Positions 54,532 to 64,000 of a stretch of DNA of 64,000 nucleotides are shown piece by piece. Under the pieces are notes generated by a model that saw only the letters and a list, made by a program, of their open reading frames with translations, did no database searches and was not told the origin of the DNA. The position numbers and the translations under genes were made by a program. The first letter of the stretch is position 1. Every line of letters starts with the position of its first letter. Origin of the DNA: Bimastos eiseni (taxonomy: Eukaryota; Annelida; Clitellata; Crassiclitellata; Lumbricidae); the NCBI GenBank assembly GCA_959347315.1, contig OY365822.1, positions 11,403,419 through 11,467,418 of the forward strand, given 5' to 3'.

Positions 54532-55150
54532 GAGCGACAGACAAAGACAGACAGATAGATAGATAGATGGATGAATGGATTGATGGACGTGCGGAATGGG
54601 AGTAGCTCCAGCCAAGCCCTACGATCGAAGCTGCAATCCATTTCTACTACTGACGTGAAATTACCGTTTTCCACGCTCTCTCTCTCCAACCATAGTGACC
54701 GTCTCTGATTCTCACCTATAAGGACGATTCACGATTGACCGCTTCCCTTAGAGAGGCAACCCTATAAAGCGTAATCTTCTTCGCCGGGGTTGGCTTCGTC
54801 CTGAGGAGGCCCTTTCTCAAAAGAGGATTTCTCCCTTTAACATCAGATGTCTTTCTCTATTCCTTCCTTATCCTGGGATTTCTGGTGACCATCATTTTAT
54901 AGCTCGTGACTCCGTAACCATCGCAATATATATATATGTATATATATATAACATATATATATATGTTCGTGCTTTATTTCCCTTGCAAGTCATAAATCTA
55001 CAGCAGAAATATATTTTGACTCTGGAACTATCGCAATTAATATACGTACTATATAATATATATATATATAATATCATGCTTCATTTACCTTACTAGTCAT
55101 ATATATACAACAGAAACTTTCGATATATATATATATATATATAATGTTGT
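54495..55150. repeat. (TA)n, (GATA)n runs in unique DNA
   Basis: TA runs at 54498-54526, 54927-54965, 55050-55070 and 55123-55142. GATAGATAGATGG at 54555-54585. Confidence 0.9.
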
Positions 55151-55629
55151 TCGATTATATGACCATAATTATATATACGACGTGCTATGTTTTTGGTCTG
55201 CGGATGAGATGTCTCGTGGTGCCACCTGGAGTAAACGACTGACGTTCGTTTAATTAAAAGAAGCTCTCGGAAATGTTTCATTAGACGGGAATCTGAGCCC
55301 AGTCAATCCCGTCACCAGATGTCGCCGCAACGAAGACATCGGAAACGATCGGCAAGAAGCGGAAGGACTCGTGAGCTATTTGGTAGCCTTTCCTTTATAG
55401 TAGACCTACACGATCGACCGATTCCGTCTTTTCGACTTTTCTGGTGGGCATCGCTGTAGTTAGATATGTCTATGTGTCTATGTCACTGTGTGTATGCGCG
55501 AATGTCTGTGTGAGTATGTGTGGCAGTGCTATAAAATACGAGTCGATTAAAGTCTTTTCGATGACTGGCAACACAGTCGATTTACGAAGAGAAATAGGAG
55601 AAAAAATATCCTAGGTGATATCTATGCGA

Positions 55630-56370
55630 ATATGTATGCACGTGTTATGTATGTATGTGTGTATATGTATGTATGTATTGTATGTATGTATGTATTGTAT
55701 GTATGTATGTATGTATGTGTGTGTATGTATGTATGCATGTGTGTATGTGTGTGTATGTATGTATGTATGTATGTATGTATGTATGTATGTGTGTGTATGT
55801 ATGTATGCATGTGTGTGTGTGCATGTGTGTGTATGTATGTATGTATGTATGTATGTGTGTGTATGTATGTATGCATGTGTGTGTATGTATGTATGTATGT
55901 ATGTGTGTGTATGTATGTATGCATGTGTGTGTGCATGTGTGTGTATGTATGTATGTATGCATGTGTGTGTGCATGTGTGTGTATGTATGTATGTATGTAT
56001 GTATGTGTGTGTATGTATGTATGCATGTGTGTATGTGTGTGTATGAATGTATGTATGTATGTGTGTGTATGTATGTATGCATGTGTGTGTGCATGTGTGT
56101 GTATGTATGTATGTATGTATGTATGTGTGTGTATGTATGTATGCATGTGTGTGTGCATGTGTGTGTATGTATGTATGTATGTATGTATGCATGTGTGTGT
56201 GCATGTGTGTGTATGTATGTATGTATGTATGTGTGTGTATGTATGTATGCATGTGTGTATGTGTGTGTATGTATGTATGTATGTGTGTGTATGTATGTAT
56301 GCATGTGTGTGTATGTTTGTATGCATGTATGTATGCATGTATATGTGCATCTGTATGTATGCATGTGAGT
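55630..56370. repeat. 740-bp (TATG)/(TGTG) array with GCATGTGTGTGTGCATG spacers
   Basis: TATG and TGTG blocks are punctuated by GCATGTGTGTGTGCATGTGT at about 55807, 55921, 55959, 56079, 56153 and 56187, giving an irregular higher-order structure. All frames on both strands read through (CMYVCMYV, HTYIHTYI). Not coding. Confidence 0.97.
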
Positions 56371-56439
56371 ATTTCATTGGACTTCCAAAGGTTCGTCTCT
56401 CTACTCTTCAGTCAGTAGGCCTACTATAGACAGCAGCTA

Positions 56440-56730
56440 GACTCACAGATCGCTTCCCCGTTTCCTCCGCATCACTTCATTGGCTCCCTTTCCATGCTCG
56501 CATACAATTTTAAATTCTCATTCTAATCTTAAAAACTCTGCGGGGTCTTGCCCCGAGATACCTGCTTGACGTAATACTTCGGCCTCATTCAATTTCCTCC
56601 TTCCGTCAACTTCGCTCGTTCAACAGACTTGACCTTTTGGGTGTTGGTTCCTCAAACTAGAACAGCTAGAACTCAGTCTCGATCCTTGCTTCAAGTAGTC
56701 CCTCTCTGAGGAATGCACTTTCTCCATCTG
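56440..56730 (+). pseudogene. LINE RT C-terminus
   Basis: The plus strand encodes TDRFPVSSASLHWLPFHARI then QF, stop, ILILILKTLRGLAPRYLLDV, ILRPHSISSFRQLRSFNRLD and LL. The conserved Lys of QFKIL is a TAA. This is the classic LHWLPVxxRIxFKIL...GLAPxYL block. Further stops follow. Confidence 0.9.
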
Positions 56731-57409
56731 TTCACTGATTTTTGTGCTTAGCAAATAGCAGCACTAGCGAGTATATAGATTTGCCAGATAGGCTTAGGTT
56801 TTGCAGTAGTAGAAATTTGGAGATCCGGCAACTACTCTACCTACGCATGCAGCCTCTTTGGTCTATGCGATGTAGCAGGTAACACATCTTCATGTTCGCG
56901 ACCAAATCAAAGTGTCGGCAATTGCTTATAAGGCCTATATATATATATAGTCCTTATAAGCATATATATATACATGATGAAGATGAGGATGACGCCCTAA
57001 GAGGGCCAACCATCTCGTGTACAACAATGAGAACATCGAAACAATTTGTATTTCAGTAATAATATAGGTCCCGGAATTTGGGCTGAGGTTAGACCTTGTC
57101 AATTGTAGTTGCTCCAGAGGGGACAATTAGGGTAGTTCATCTGAACAGGGTCAAAGATGCTGGGAGACGGCAGTGTATGACGCACATGCCAAGCGACTGG
57201 ACATAACAACAGACGTGCGTTGATAACAGGGACATAATCGTGAACTGCAAGACTGAGACACTGTGACGTAATTTAAACAGATATCCAATTGTGATGCCAA
57301 TCAATAGATATATATATTATTGTCAGGATAGATATTTAGCAGCCGACACCAGCATTGGAAGCGTCACAGATATCTAAATGCCTATATGATGCTATTATTA
57401 CACCTATTA
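56731..57409. other. No gene seen
   Basis: TA run at 56938-56950 with inverted copy of ATAAGGCCTATATATATATA / TATAGTCCTTATAAG nearby. No coding evidence. Confidence 0.4.
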
Positions 57410-57462
57410 ATCCATTATCCAGGCTTGGGACTGGCACTGCCACAATATCAACAGGGGCGGAG
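57410..57462 (-). repeat. GGCAGTGCCAG module, truncated minus copy
   Basis: CCATTATCCAGGCTTGGGAC then TGGCACTGCCACAATATCAA. Confidence 0.7.
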
Positions 57463-58550
57463 TAACAGACCTTGCAAGTCATAAATATTTATAACTTTTT
57501 GCATTCACTCAAATATGGGTCAAAGACCTGTGCCCTCCTCAAAATGTCACTGTTTTTTTCATTACTGTTCACTTGTATCCGTTGCATTGATGTCATTGAT
57601 CAGCCCATAAATGTCTCCCATCTCATCATCATTTGAATTCCACGACGAGTTGTCACTCTGGAAAATCTCGTTATATATAGGCTTCATCCACAGATGATGC
57701 TGATGCTGCTGACGATGATGATGTTGGTGATGATGAAGAAATCTATTCATTAGGGTAGGTCCATTTCGTTTGATATCAATGGGGGATGAAACAATGATCT
57801 ACATGAACACAACATATATTCCAAAACTAAATCCCCAAACTAATGTTCAGCTTACTAATTTGTGTAAGAAACAGCTTCTAACGCAATCCAAAATAATGAG
57901 GGCTGGAATAAACCATCAGGACACTTTCACGGTATGCTAAATTATTGTCTCGCACGTGATAGGACATGGCTTAGTTGTGTTGGAACCAGAGAACCAAAAG
58001 CCCACTGGGCCACTGGTAGTGTAACGAAGTCCTCGGCTTCAATTCAAATCAGTGACAGGTAGAAGGAATCGTGAAAACAAGCCGAGGCCCAGTTACGAAG
58101 TCATCTGCAGGCAATCGAAGCTAGTATTGTCAGTGTTTGTGCCTGTACGTGTATATCTGTTCTTTGCGACCCATATTATAATTGAAATGCAAATGAACTA
58201 CGTCTTTACCTCGGATAGTGCGTCCATTGAAAGAGATGCACACAGCTTCATTGTTCATTGTTCCATTCATTGTTCCATAAGAGCCCACTCAATCGACGGC
58301 CACAGTCCCAGCTGGTCTGGCAGCTGGGTCTGTGCGATACAATTCTGGAGGTTCGATATGATTGGCATGCATACTCATTAAATGGGAGACCCTGGTTTAA
58401 CGTTAAACTGCGAGATGGAGTTACCCCTTTAACATTTAACTTTTCTTAATCCAACTTGAAATGCGCCGCCCATAGGCCGGAGCCTTGTTGGCCTAGTGTA
58501 AAATACGGCGCTACAACGGAACTAAGATCTTAATTTGAATATATATGAAT
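57463..58550. other. No gene seen
   Basis: GAT/CAT triplets near 57700-57735. A GGGCCACTGGTAGTGTAACG...CTTCAATTC stretch at 58006-58045 is weakly tRNA-like. The plus-strand frame at 58052-58381 has no recognised family. Confidence 0.35.
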
Positions 58551-58554
58551 TTAA

Positions 58555-58860
58555 TATAGCGCTCCTTCAAGACGACTTCACAGAGGCGCTTCCGATCCAG
58601 GCCCGAGCAAAAAGAAAAGCCTTGTGATGTCGATGAAATGTATCAGGGGGTACCCTAGGAAGGGAGCGGATGACCGGAGAGAGGCCATTCAACCCTGTGT
58701 GGCCAGCAATGGCGAACGCCCTGGACTGGGTCATGGTTGTGCAAGCAAAAGGTACAAGGAGAGTATGTTGAGAGCATGAAAGTAAAGATCGGCGACCCGG
58801 ACATGCTGTAACAGAAACAATAAGGGATTTCAAATAGACTGGAGCCCAACCCAATAGACA
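58555..58860 (-). pseudogene. LINE RT C-terminus with 3' hairpin motif
   Basis: The minus strand encodes GRRSLLSCSQHTLLVPFACT, MTQSRAFAIAGHTGLNGLSP and FLFARAWIGSASVKSS, then stop, followed by GGAGCGCTATATTAAATTCA. It is the clearest full-length example of the RAFAIxGPxxWNxLP...FLFARAWVGSASE tail and its 3' UTR motif. Confidence 0.9.
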
Positions 58861-59440
58861 GCTTCATACCAATGAACTTAATGGCAACCACTGACCTGAC
58901 ACGGCAAACCACAGAAGAAGAGGAAGGACGACCAGGTGGGCTGAGCATATCCACCTGCGTTGCCACCTCTTCCTGCCACATCTCTTCCGCTCATCATCGC
59001 CTCTCTCATCGTTCTTCATCTTCGTATAGGCTGCTGCTGCGGCGGCGGCGGCGCAAACGTCAACACTCAGTAACTGCTTCTGCAGCCGACGAGCATCCAT
59101 CGAGCTGTATGGCTTTACACGCAGTCGATGCCTCTTTATAGTCACCGTCTTCAGCAGCCGTAGTAGGTTCGTCCATCCTCAGCATCCTCTCATCCGTCGA
59201 GTTCTCTTCTCCTGTCGCATCAGCAAAAGACAATCGTAGACGCTCCACTTAGCATGCTGCGCATAGTGGAGATGTGCAGGTGCCACGCTGTCCCATCGTG
59301 CGTTGCCTCGTCCCTGGAGCAATCTCCCCTCCGCATTTACTGACTTTGAATCCACGCAGCAACCATTTTGTTAATTGTCTTTTGTTTATGTTAGCTAGAT
59401 ATATTCAGTTAAGTCGGTTGGTTATAATGGAGACAATAAC
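58861..59440. other. No gene seen; GCG/GCT triplet patch
   Basis: GCTGCTGCGGCGGCGGCGGC at 59032-59055. Overlapping open frames on both strands (58864-59248) are unsupported. Confidence 0.35.
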
Positions 59441-59485
<45 letters not shown>

Positions 59486-59580
59486 TATCATTATTATCAA
59501 TATTATTATTATTATCATTAATAGTATCAATATCATTATCATTGTTATGATGATGATGATTATTATTATTATTACAATGG
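59440..59580. repeat. (ATT)n microsatellite
   Basis: ATT/ATC triplets over 130 bp. Confidence 0.97.
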
Positions 59581-60005
59581 AGCTTTTGGTGTACGACTGT
59601 GGTAATGATTTTGAGATGGTCAAGCCAAAGATGGTCGACCAAAGCCTAGAGGCAGAGTGGTCAAAGGAAGAAACGGGGCGTCCAACATTCCCGCCGCCCC
59701 ACCCTCCCCAATGCAAATCGGACAAAGAACTAATTACGCTAATGTTGTCTGCTCCGAGTTTTCACGGTAATCGAATCAGTGTACAACGCCCTCTAGCGTC
59801 GATCGCCTAAAGCGATGGCGTCACGACAAAGCGCAGCGTCTTTGGTCCTCTGTTAGGTCAAAAGGGCGTCCGTAGATAATGGACTGCCTTCTACCCTTAG
59901 CTCACTTTGTCCGCATTTGCCCACGTCACTCTTGTTTCAAATCGATTCTATTTGCATCTGTCCGCACTTTGGCCTTGCAAGAGTAACTGTGTAGCAGTAG
60001 GACCT

Positions 60006-60097
60006 GCTTAGCGACACTGCGATAATCATAGGCGTTGCCCTTCTCCTTTCTCCGGGCTTGGGACTGGCACTTTCAGAGTGCGAACATTGGCGGAGTT
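60006..60097 (-). repeat. GGCAGTGCCAG module, minus copy
   Basis: CTTAGCGACACTGCGATAAT, GGCGTTGCCCTTCTCCTTTC, TCCGGGCTTGGGACTGGCAC, TTTCAGAGTGCGAACATTGG. Shares the end CAGAGTGCGAAC-type with the 41.9-kb copy. Confidence 0.8.
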
Positions 60098-60289
60098 AAC
60101 TAATGGAATAGGGTCATAATGGGCCTATAAGAGGTCATTGGGTGAAGTATTCTGCCAAGACAGCGCCTAATCCTAGAAAACGACTCCAGAGCCCAACGCT
60201 TCATTGACTGCATGATCTCTGACTGAAGTTAGCGATTAAAAATACAGTTACTAATATAACTATGTTATTTAAATTTTTTACAGCTCATC

Positions 60290-60520
60290 TGTAGTATTTA
60301 CAAAACGATCGTCATAGAAGTTCGGATACATACATGAATACATTCAAAAATACACACATACGTGCATACATACATGCATACATACATACATACATACACA
60401 GATACATACGTACATACCTGCACAAATACATCTACGTATGCATACATACACACATGCATGTATATACACATACACGGACACACATACATACCAATTCCCT
60501 ACATTACACATAGATACATG
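60290..60520. repeat. (CATA)n microsatellite
   Basis: CATACATACATA/CACATACA units. Confidence 0.95.
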
Positions 60521-60656
60521 CAAACATCGAAATTTCCATTTCTGAAGAGTAGGCTTAGTATACGTGGTTGACAACTTACGAAACTGCCAAGTTCTTCAAC
60601 ATAGGAAAATTGATACAACGGTCAAATATTACTTTTAGTTGAACTAAGTGTTAATC

Positions 60657-60789
60657 TTAACGGTTACCATTACTGCGGTTTTATCAACGGATCATTCCTA
60701 TTACCGCGGTATTACCGCGACAGTAGACCTAACATCAATATAGGCCTGCTACGGTAAAACCGCAATTGATGGCCCATCAAAGCCGTTAA
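60657..60789. mobile_element. Imperfect palindromic element, MITE-like
   Basis: The left arm TTAACGGTTACCATTACTGC then GGTTTTA pairs with the right arm (reverse complement TTAACGGCTTTGATGGGCCA then TCAATTGCGGTTTTA) with one indel. The centre holds ACCGCGGTATTACCGCG. Element length about 133 bp. Target duplication not clear. Confidence 0.5.
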
Positions 60790-61290
60790 ATTTGTCGCGT
60801 CACTCTCTTACACGCAGCGAAAAATGAGAAATTTGAATTTTATTCTCAAATTGTGTAGTCTTTAGGCAAGGCTCCGAGGGTCAGACAGTTGGGCAGCAAT
60901 GAACTCTTTCCGCCTCTCATCTACGCGGCTGCTCGTCTGTCCGTTTCAGTAAACAGTTCGACCACATTGGAACCGTAGTGCAAGACCTGACTCAGTTGCT
61001 GAGGATCAGTGAGCGCATAAAGCTGAAACATTGCCAACTCGTGTACAAGTACATCAATATATGCGCACGACGTGACCTCACATAGTGCTGACCTTTGACC
61101 TCTGCCCAAATTAATCGACCGCGCATGTCATCATCAAACTCCGTTGATGCAGTCGGCCAGTGGATAGTAATGAAACGGGTGTAACGGTGTTTCAGGTCGA
61201 TGGCCGGCGTACAAGGAGCGGTGTACCAACATCCATAATCTGGATCAAACGTTCTTTATGTCTTAATAAAAAAAGATGAAATTATATATT
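60790..61290. other. No firm gene
   Basis: A minus-strand frame at 60921-61109 looks protein-like (VLVHELAMFQLYALTDPQQL) but its upstream acceptor is poor and no partner exon was found. Confidence 0.3.
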
Positions 61291-61295
61291 CGCTA

Positions 61296-61562
61296 TACAA
61301 CTCTGGGTTGGACACGCAGAGGGAGAGAATGCCAGTTGACCGAATCCCACACAATGCACTACGTGCAAGCTCTGAAGAACAAAGAAATACTATTGCACAC
61401 TGATTAAGACTAGGCTGGATAGATGACATAACATCACTTGAACTAACACAGAAGGGAGCAGCGAACTTGACAGCAGACTCAATTCATTCGTACCCATCTC
61501 TGCCAACAGGCTGGCGACAAGGACTGATGATGATGATGACGACGATGATGATGCTGTAGCTT
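61296..61562 (+). pseudogene. LINE 3' coding end with GAT-repeat tail
   Basis: The plus strand reads WVGHAEGE, then in another frame RIPHNALRASSEEQRNTIAH, stop, LRLGWIDDITSLELTQKGAA and NLTADSIHSYPSLPTGWRQG, running into (ATG)n. This is the WxGHxxR...RWxDDI...A.DRxxW tail of RTE/Jockey-like LINEs. The short tandem tail directly abuts the ORF end. Confidence 0.8.
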
Positions 61563-62095
61563 TTAGTACTAAAGCTGGAATCAGTTTTTTCATATGCGTT
61601 CAGTCAAAATTTTATGAGAATTTAAAGTGGTAAGCAAGACGTATAGTCTGCGTTCACACCACAGTTCCTGCCACTTCTAGGTAATACAACCACTGAAAAT
61701 TCACATCAAGTGCCTAAATGCCTAATAGTCCATTTTCCCCAGCTTCCTCTTAAAAGCTGTGTATGTCTGTCTAGTCGTGTGCCTGTTTGTTAGTACGCGT
61801 CCGTATGTCTGTGTCTATTGATGTGTCTGTCTGCTCGTATGTGTCTGTATGTGCATATATCAGTGTCTGTCCCTGTATGCATGTCTGGGGTTGAGGGCAT
61901 GTTCGCCTTAATCATATTCAAAGGAGATTGATATCAAAACATCGTATTGAATGTCAGTCGCTGTCACCGATAAATACGAGTTCGGTCGCCAGACACGGAA
62001 CGGCCATCATCAAAGCCTGCAGTTGTCTCTCAATGTCCTCCATTCTATACTCATTATATCCTTATATAAATATACACAAAAGTAGTAAAATACAT
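61563..62095. other. No gene seen; (TCTG)-rich patch
   Basis: GTCTGTCTAGTCGTGTGCCT-type repeats at 61765-61890. Confidence 0.5.
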
Positions 62096-62103
62096 ATATG
62101 AAC
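62096..62103. repeat. Target site duplication, left
   Basis: ATATGAAC directly before the CAG of the hAT-type element. Identical to 62961-62968. Confidence 0.9.
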
Positions 62104-62960
62104 CAGAGTTGTATGGTCTCGAGATAGTGTCTCGGTCTCGAGATAGTGTCTTGGTCTCGAGACAGTTTTTTTAGTGTCTCGGTACCGGAAGCCTGCTGTC
62201 TCGGTCTCGAGGTAGTGTCTCGAATTTTTAGAAACTGTCTTGAATTGAAAGTCTTGTTCTGTCTCGAACAAGCGGTCTCGATAAGTTTCGCATTAACTGT
62301 CTTACAATTTTGCGCTAGAAACTTGAACCGGAATTTACGAGAAACGGTAATTCTGGTTAACGCGCGGGTCACGTGATACTGAAATCAATTCAATTGTCTT
62401 AAAGTGGAAAAATGTCTTGAGAGAGAACCTGAAATTGTGAAGTTTGCGTTTACGCAATTTAAAGTTAGGTCTATTGATAAACAATATCTATTGGCTATCA
62501 GTTTATCATTGATGTAAAACCACCATAACCGAAACGATCGGAACAACTTCCGAGTTGCTCAGGGTGAGTAAGGAATTAAGGATATGCGCAAATTTAACAA
62601 TTTCCTTTGGTATTTGGTATCGAATTTGCTTGTTTAAAATCGTCTAGAAGATTTCAGACGTGCTTTCTTTATACTATTCAGAGGATAGGCTGAAAAAGAA
62701 ATATCAAAAAAGATAAAACTCGGCAATATAAAAACTGTTCTTGGGAATTGGTACGATATACATTATAATTAAGTTTCAAATTGAAATTACAAATGAACCT
62801 TGTTCCCGAAAACTGATACATTAGTATTTTACAGCCTTCTATATAGGATCACTTGTCTTTTACTATCTCGAACTGTCTTGAACCTAGTGTCTCGGTCTCG
62901 GCACCTCACTGTCTCGGTCTCGTCTTGGTCTTGAAGTTTAAAGTCTTGCATACAACACTG
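62104..62960. mobile_element. Non-autonomous hAT-type DNA transposon, 857 bp
   Basis: Left end CAGAGTTGTATG (62104-62115) and right end CATACAACACTG (62949-62960; reverse complement CAGTGTTGTATG) form a 12-bp terminal inverted repeat with one mismatch. The element is flanked by perfect 8-bp duplications ATATGAAC. CAG-starting ends and an 8-bp duplication define the hAT superfamily. Both subterminal regions carry repeated GTCTCGGTCTCGAG units (19-bp tandem TCTCGAGATAGTGTCTCGG at the left). No transposase frame is present, so it must be mobilised in trans. The intact duplication suggests recent insertion. Confidence 0.92.
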
Positions 62961-62968
62961 ATATGAAC
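62961..62968. repeat. Target site duplication, right
   Basis: ATATGAAC, identical to the left copy. Confidence 0.9.
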
Positions 62969-63732
62969 ATCCTCAAATACACTGTAAAACATAATCATAT
63001 AAAAGATATACAAACACGTTCCATTTATATATAAATATAAACATATATATTGTATATATATACATATACAAACTGCTATATATTTTAATGCAACCCATAT
63101 AATGAAGAGAAATGTCATGAAGTCATAACGTTAAGTCAACTTTTATTTATATGCCATGACCTGCAACTGGACCTACATGTGTATATATAGATACACAATT
63201 CAAGGAACATCTTCTATACGTGTATTAGTGCATATATATAATATCTGGTGCATAAGGGAATACTCTTGTGTTCCGTGTAATATATACTTGTATCTAAACT
63301 ACCATTAGACCTGATTTTGGCAATAGTTTAGCATGGTCACATGCGGACGTCCGCAGTCTGTGGCCCCCCTATCCCATGTCCGCATTTGCCCTCTTTTCCC
63401 ATGACCCTTCTTCCTTGCTGTGGACGTCCTGTGTGGATGACCCCTTACTCCCTATAAAGAACTGAATAAAGCCCAGCCAGTATACCATTTAGAATTTAAC
63501 AAATTTAAACAGAGTTACAGAATGTGAGAGCCCTTCATAAAACATGTTACGATAAGGTTACAGTCCATATGAAGCATGCCACAAAAACATTGTTAACAGT
63601 GTTTCACAAAACATGTTATGTTACAAAATGAGTCATCATCAGACAGCTCCAACACATAACAAAGCATGTTTTAAATATCACAAGGAACTTCCAATGAATA
63701 ATGGAGCATGTTAAAGAGATCTTCTGCTGTAA
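62969..63732. other. Probable 3' UTR / flank of the PPIL3-like gene
   Basis: Downstream of the minus-strand stop at 63834. An AATAAA-type signal on the minus strand (TTTTATTTAT on the plus) occurs at 63141-63150. Loose repeats of AAACATGTTA lie at 63535-63680. Confidence 0.35.
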
Positions 63733-63828
63733 CATCAAAGGTTCCATTGTCCTGAGATCAAAGGAGCCATTGTCCTGGGATCAAAGGTGCCATTGTCTTG
63801 GGATCAAAGGTGCCATTGTCATTGGATC
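63733..63828. repeat. 23-bp tandem repeat, 4 copies, in presumed 3' UTR
   Basis: The unit GATCAAAGGTGCCATTGTCT then TGG, with few substitutions. It begins 6 bp past the stop codon of the PPIL3-like exon (minus-strand sense). Confidence 0.9.
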
Positions 63829-63833
63829 CCAGT

Positions 63834-63981
63834 TCAGACTTGTTCGTTCAGAACTTCTGCAAGGGGATTTGCGTGTATCGTAACGTCCTCGATCTTAATG
63901 TCCCGTGTTGGTCTGTACTGTTTAGTGTCTTTGACTGGAACAACCTCGAGTGAATCCAACACCTCGAGGCCATCAATAACC
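63834..63981 (-). CDS. PPIL3: PPIL3-like peptidyl-prolyl isomerase, last coding exon
   Basis: On the minus strand an acceptor (TGCTGTTTGGTTTTAG) precedes 48 codons and TGA at 63834-63836. The peptide reads VIDGLEVLDSLEVVPV, then KDTKQYRPTRDIKIEDVTIH and ANPLAEVLNEQV. It matches the C-terminus of spliceosome-associated cyclophilin-like PPIL3 (family pattern FGKVIDGxExLDxLExxPV...YRPxxDxxIxDxTIHANPxA), the last strand and helix of the cyclophilin fold. The exon starts with one base that completes a split codon (the Lys of FGK in the family). The C-terminus is about six residues longer than the vertebrate proteins as I remember them. The catalytic part lies in exons beyond the right edge. Confidence 0.88.
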
Positions 63982-64000
63982 CTAAAACCAAACAGCAGAA

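Noticed and set aside
55611..56429. Several 120-265-codon frames on both strands (CMYVCMYV, HTYIHTYI)
   Set aside because: Pure products of the TATG/TGTG microsatellite.
58006..58050. tRNA-like stretch GGCCACTGGTAGTGTAACG with CTTCAATTC
   Set aside because: A- and B-box matches are weak, and no second copy or cloverleaf was seen.
60921..61109. Minus-strand frame VLVHELAMFQLYALTDPQQL...
   Set aside because: Looks protein-like, but the preceding AG has no pyrimidine tract, no donor or partner exon was found, and no family was recognised.

Overview
The window is animal nuclear DNA. Coding sequence is split by introns with GT/AG boundaries, intergenic space is wide, microsatellites of every period are abundant, and remnants of non-LTR retrotransposons, tRNA-derived SINEs and small DNA transposons occur throughout. 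I see no bacterial-style operon. LINE 3' ends of CR1/L2 and Jockey/RTE style, together with a large beta-helix/multi-TM receptor gene, suggest a marine invertebrate, possibly an echinoderm-like deuterostome. That last step is inference.

Layout. 1-2.2 kb: a minus-strand LINE running off the left edge (endonuclease start of ORF2, CCHC-knuckle ORF1 with frameshifts). 4.7-9.6 kb: a probable minus-strand gene for a type I membrane protein (signal peptide, acidic Ser/Thr-rich ectodomain, Cys-rich part, one TM helix, short tail with an ITIM-like motif), in four phase-compatible exons, with a degenerate minisatellite upstream. 9.6-22.9 kb: repeats (GA-, TA-, TCTG- and GAT-rich tracts, a 28-bp minisatellite, two SINE families, LINE scraps). 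22.9-26.6 kb: one very long minus-strand exon for a 1,200-residue extracellular beta-helix, Cys-rich, multi-pass membrane protein. A decayed LINE lies directly against its 5' edge. 26.6-44.8 kb: LINE ends, a short hAT-like MITE, a telomere-like patch and a 200-N assembly gap. 44.8-45.4 kb: CRE-like motifs, a CpG-rich stretch and a plausible first exon on the plus strand. 45.4-63 kb: mostly trinucleotide and tetranucleotide arrays, LINE remnants, a palindromic element and, at 62.1-63.0 kb, an 857-bp hAT-type element with a perfect 8-bp target duplication. 63.8-64.0 kb: the last coding exon of a PPIL3-like cyclophilin on the minus strand.

The best supported genes are the beta-helix receptor, the PPIL3 terminal exon and the signal-peptide ectodomain exon. 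They show no evident functional link. The dominant signal is repeat biology: at least ten independent LINE reverse-transcriptase C-termini, seven copies of a roughly 90-bp module built around GGCAGTGCCAGTCCCAAGCC, and four copies of a tRNA-derived SINE type. All translations were done by eye and no database search was possible.
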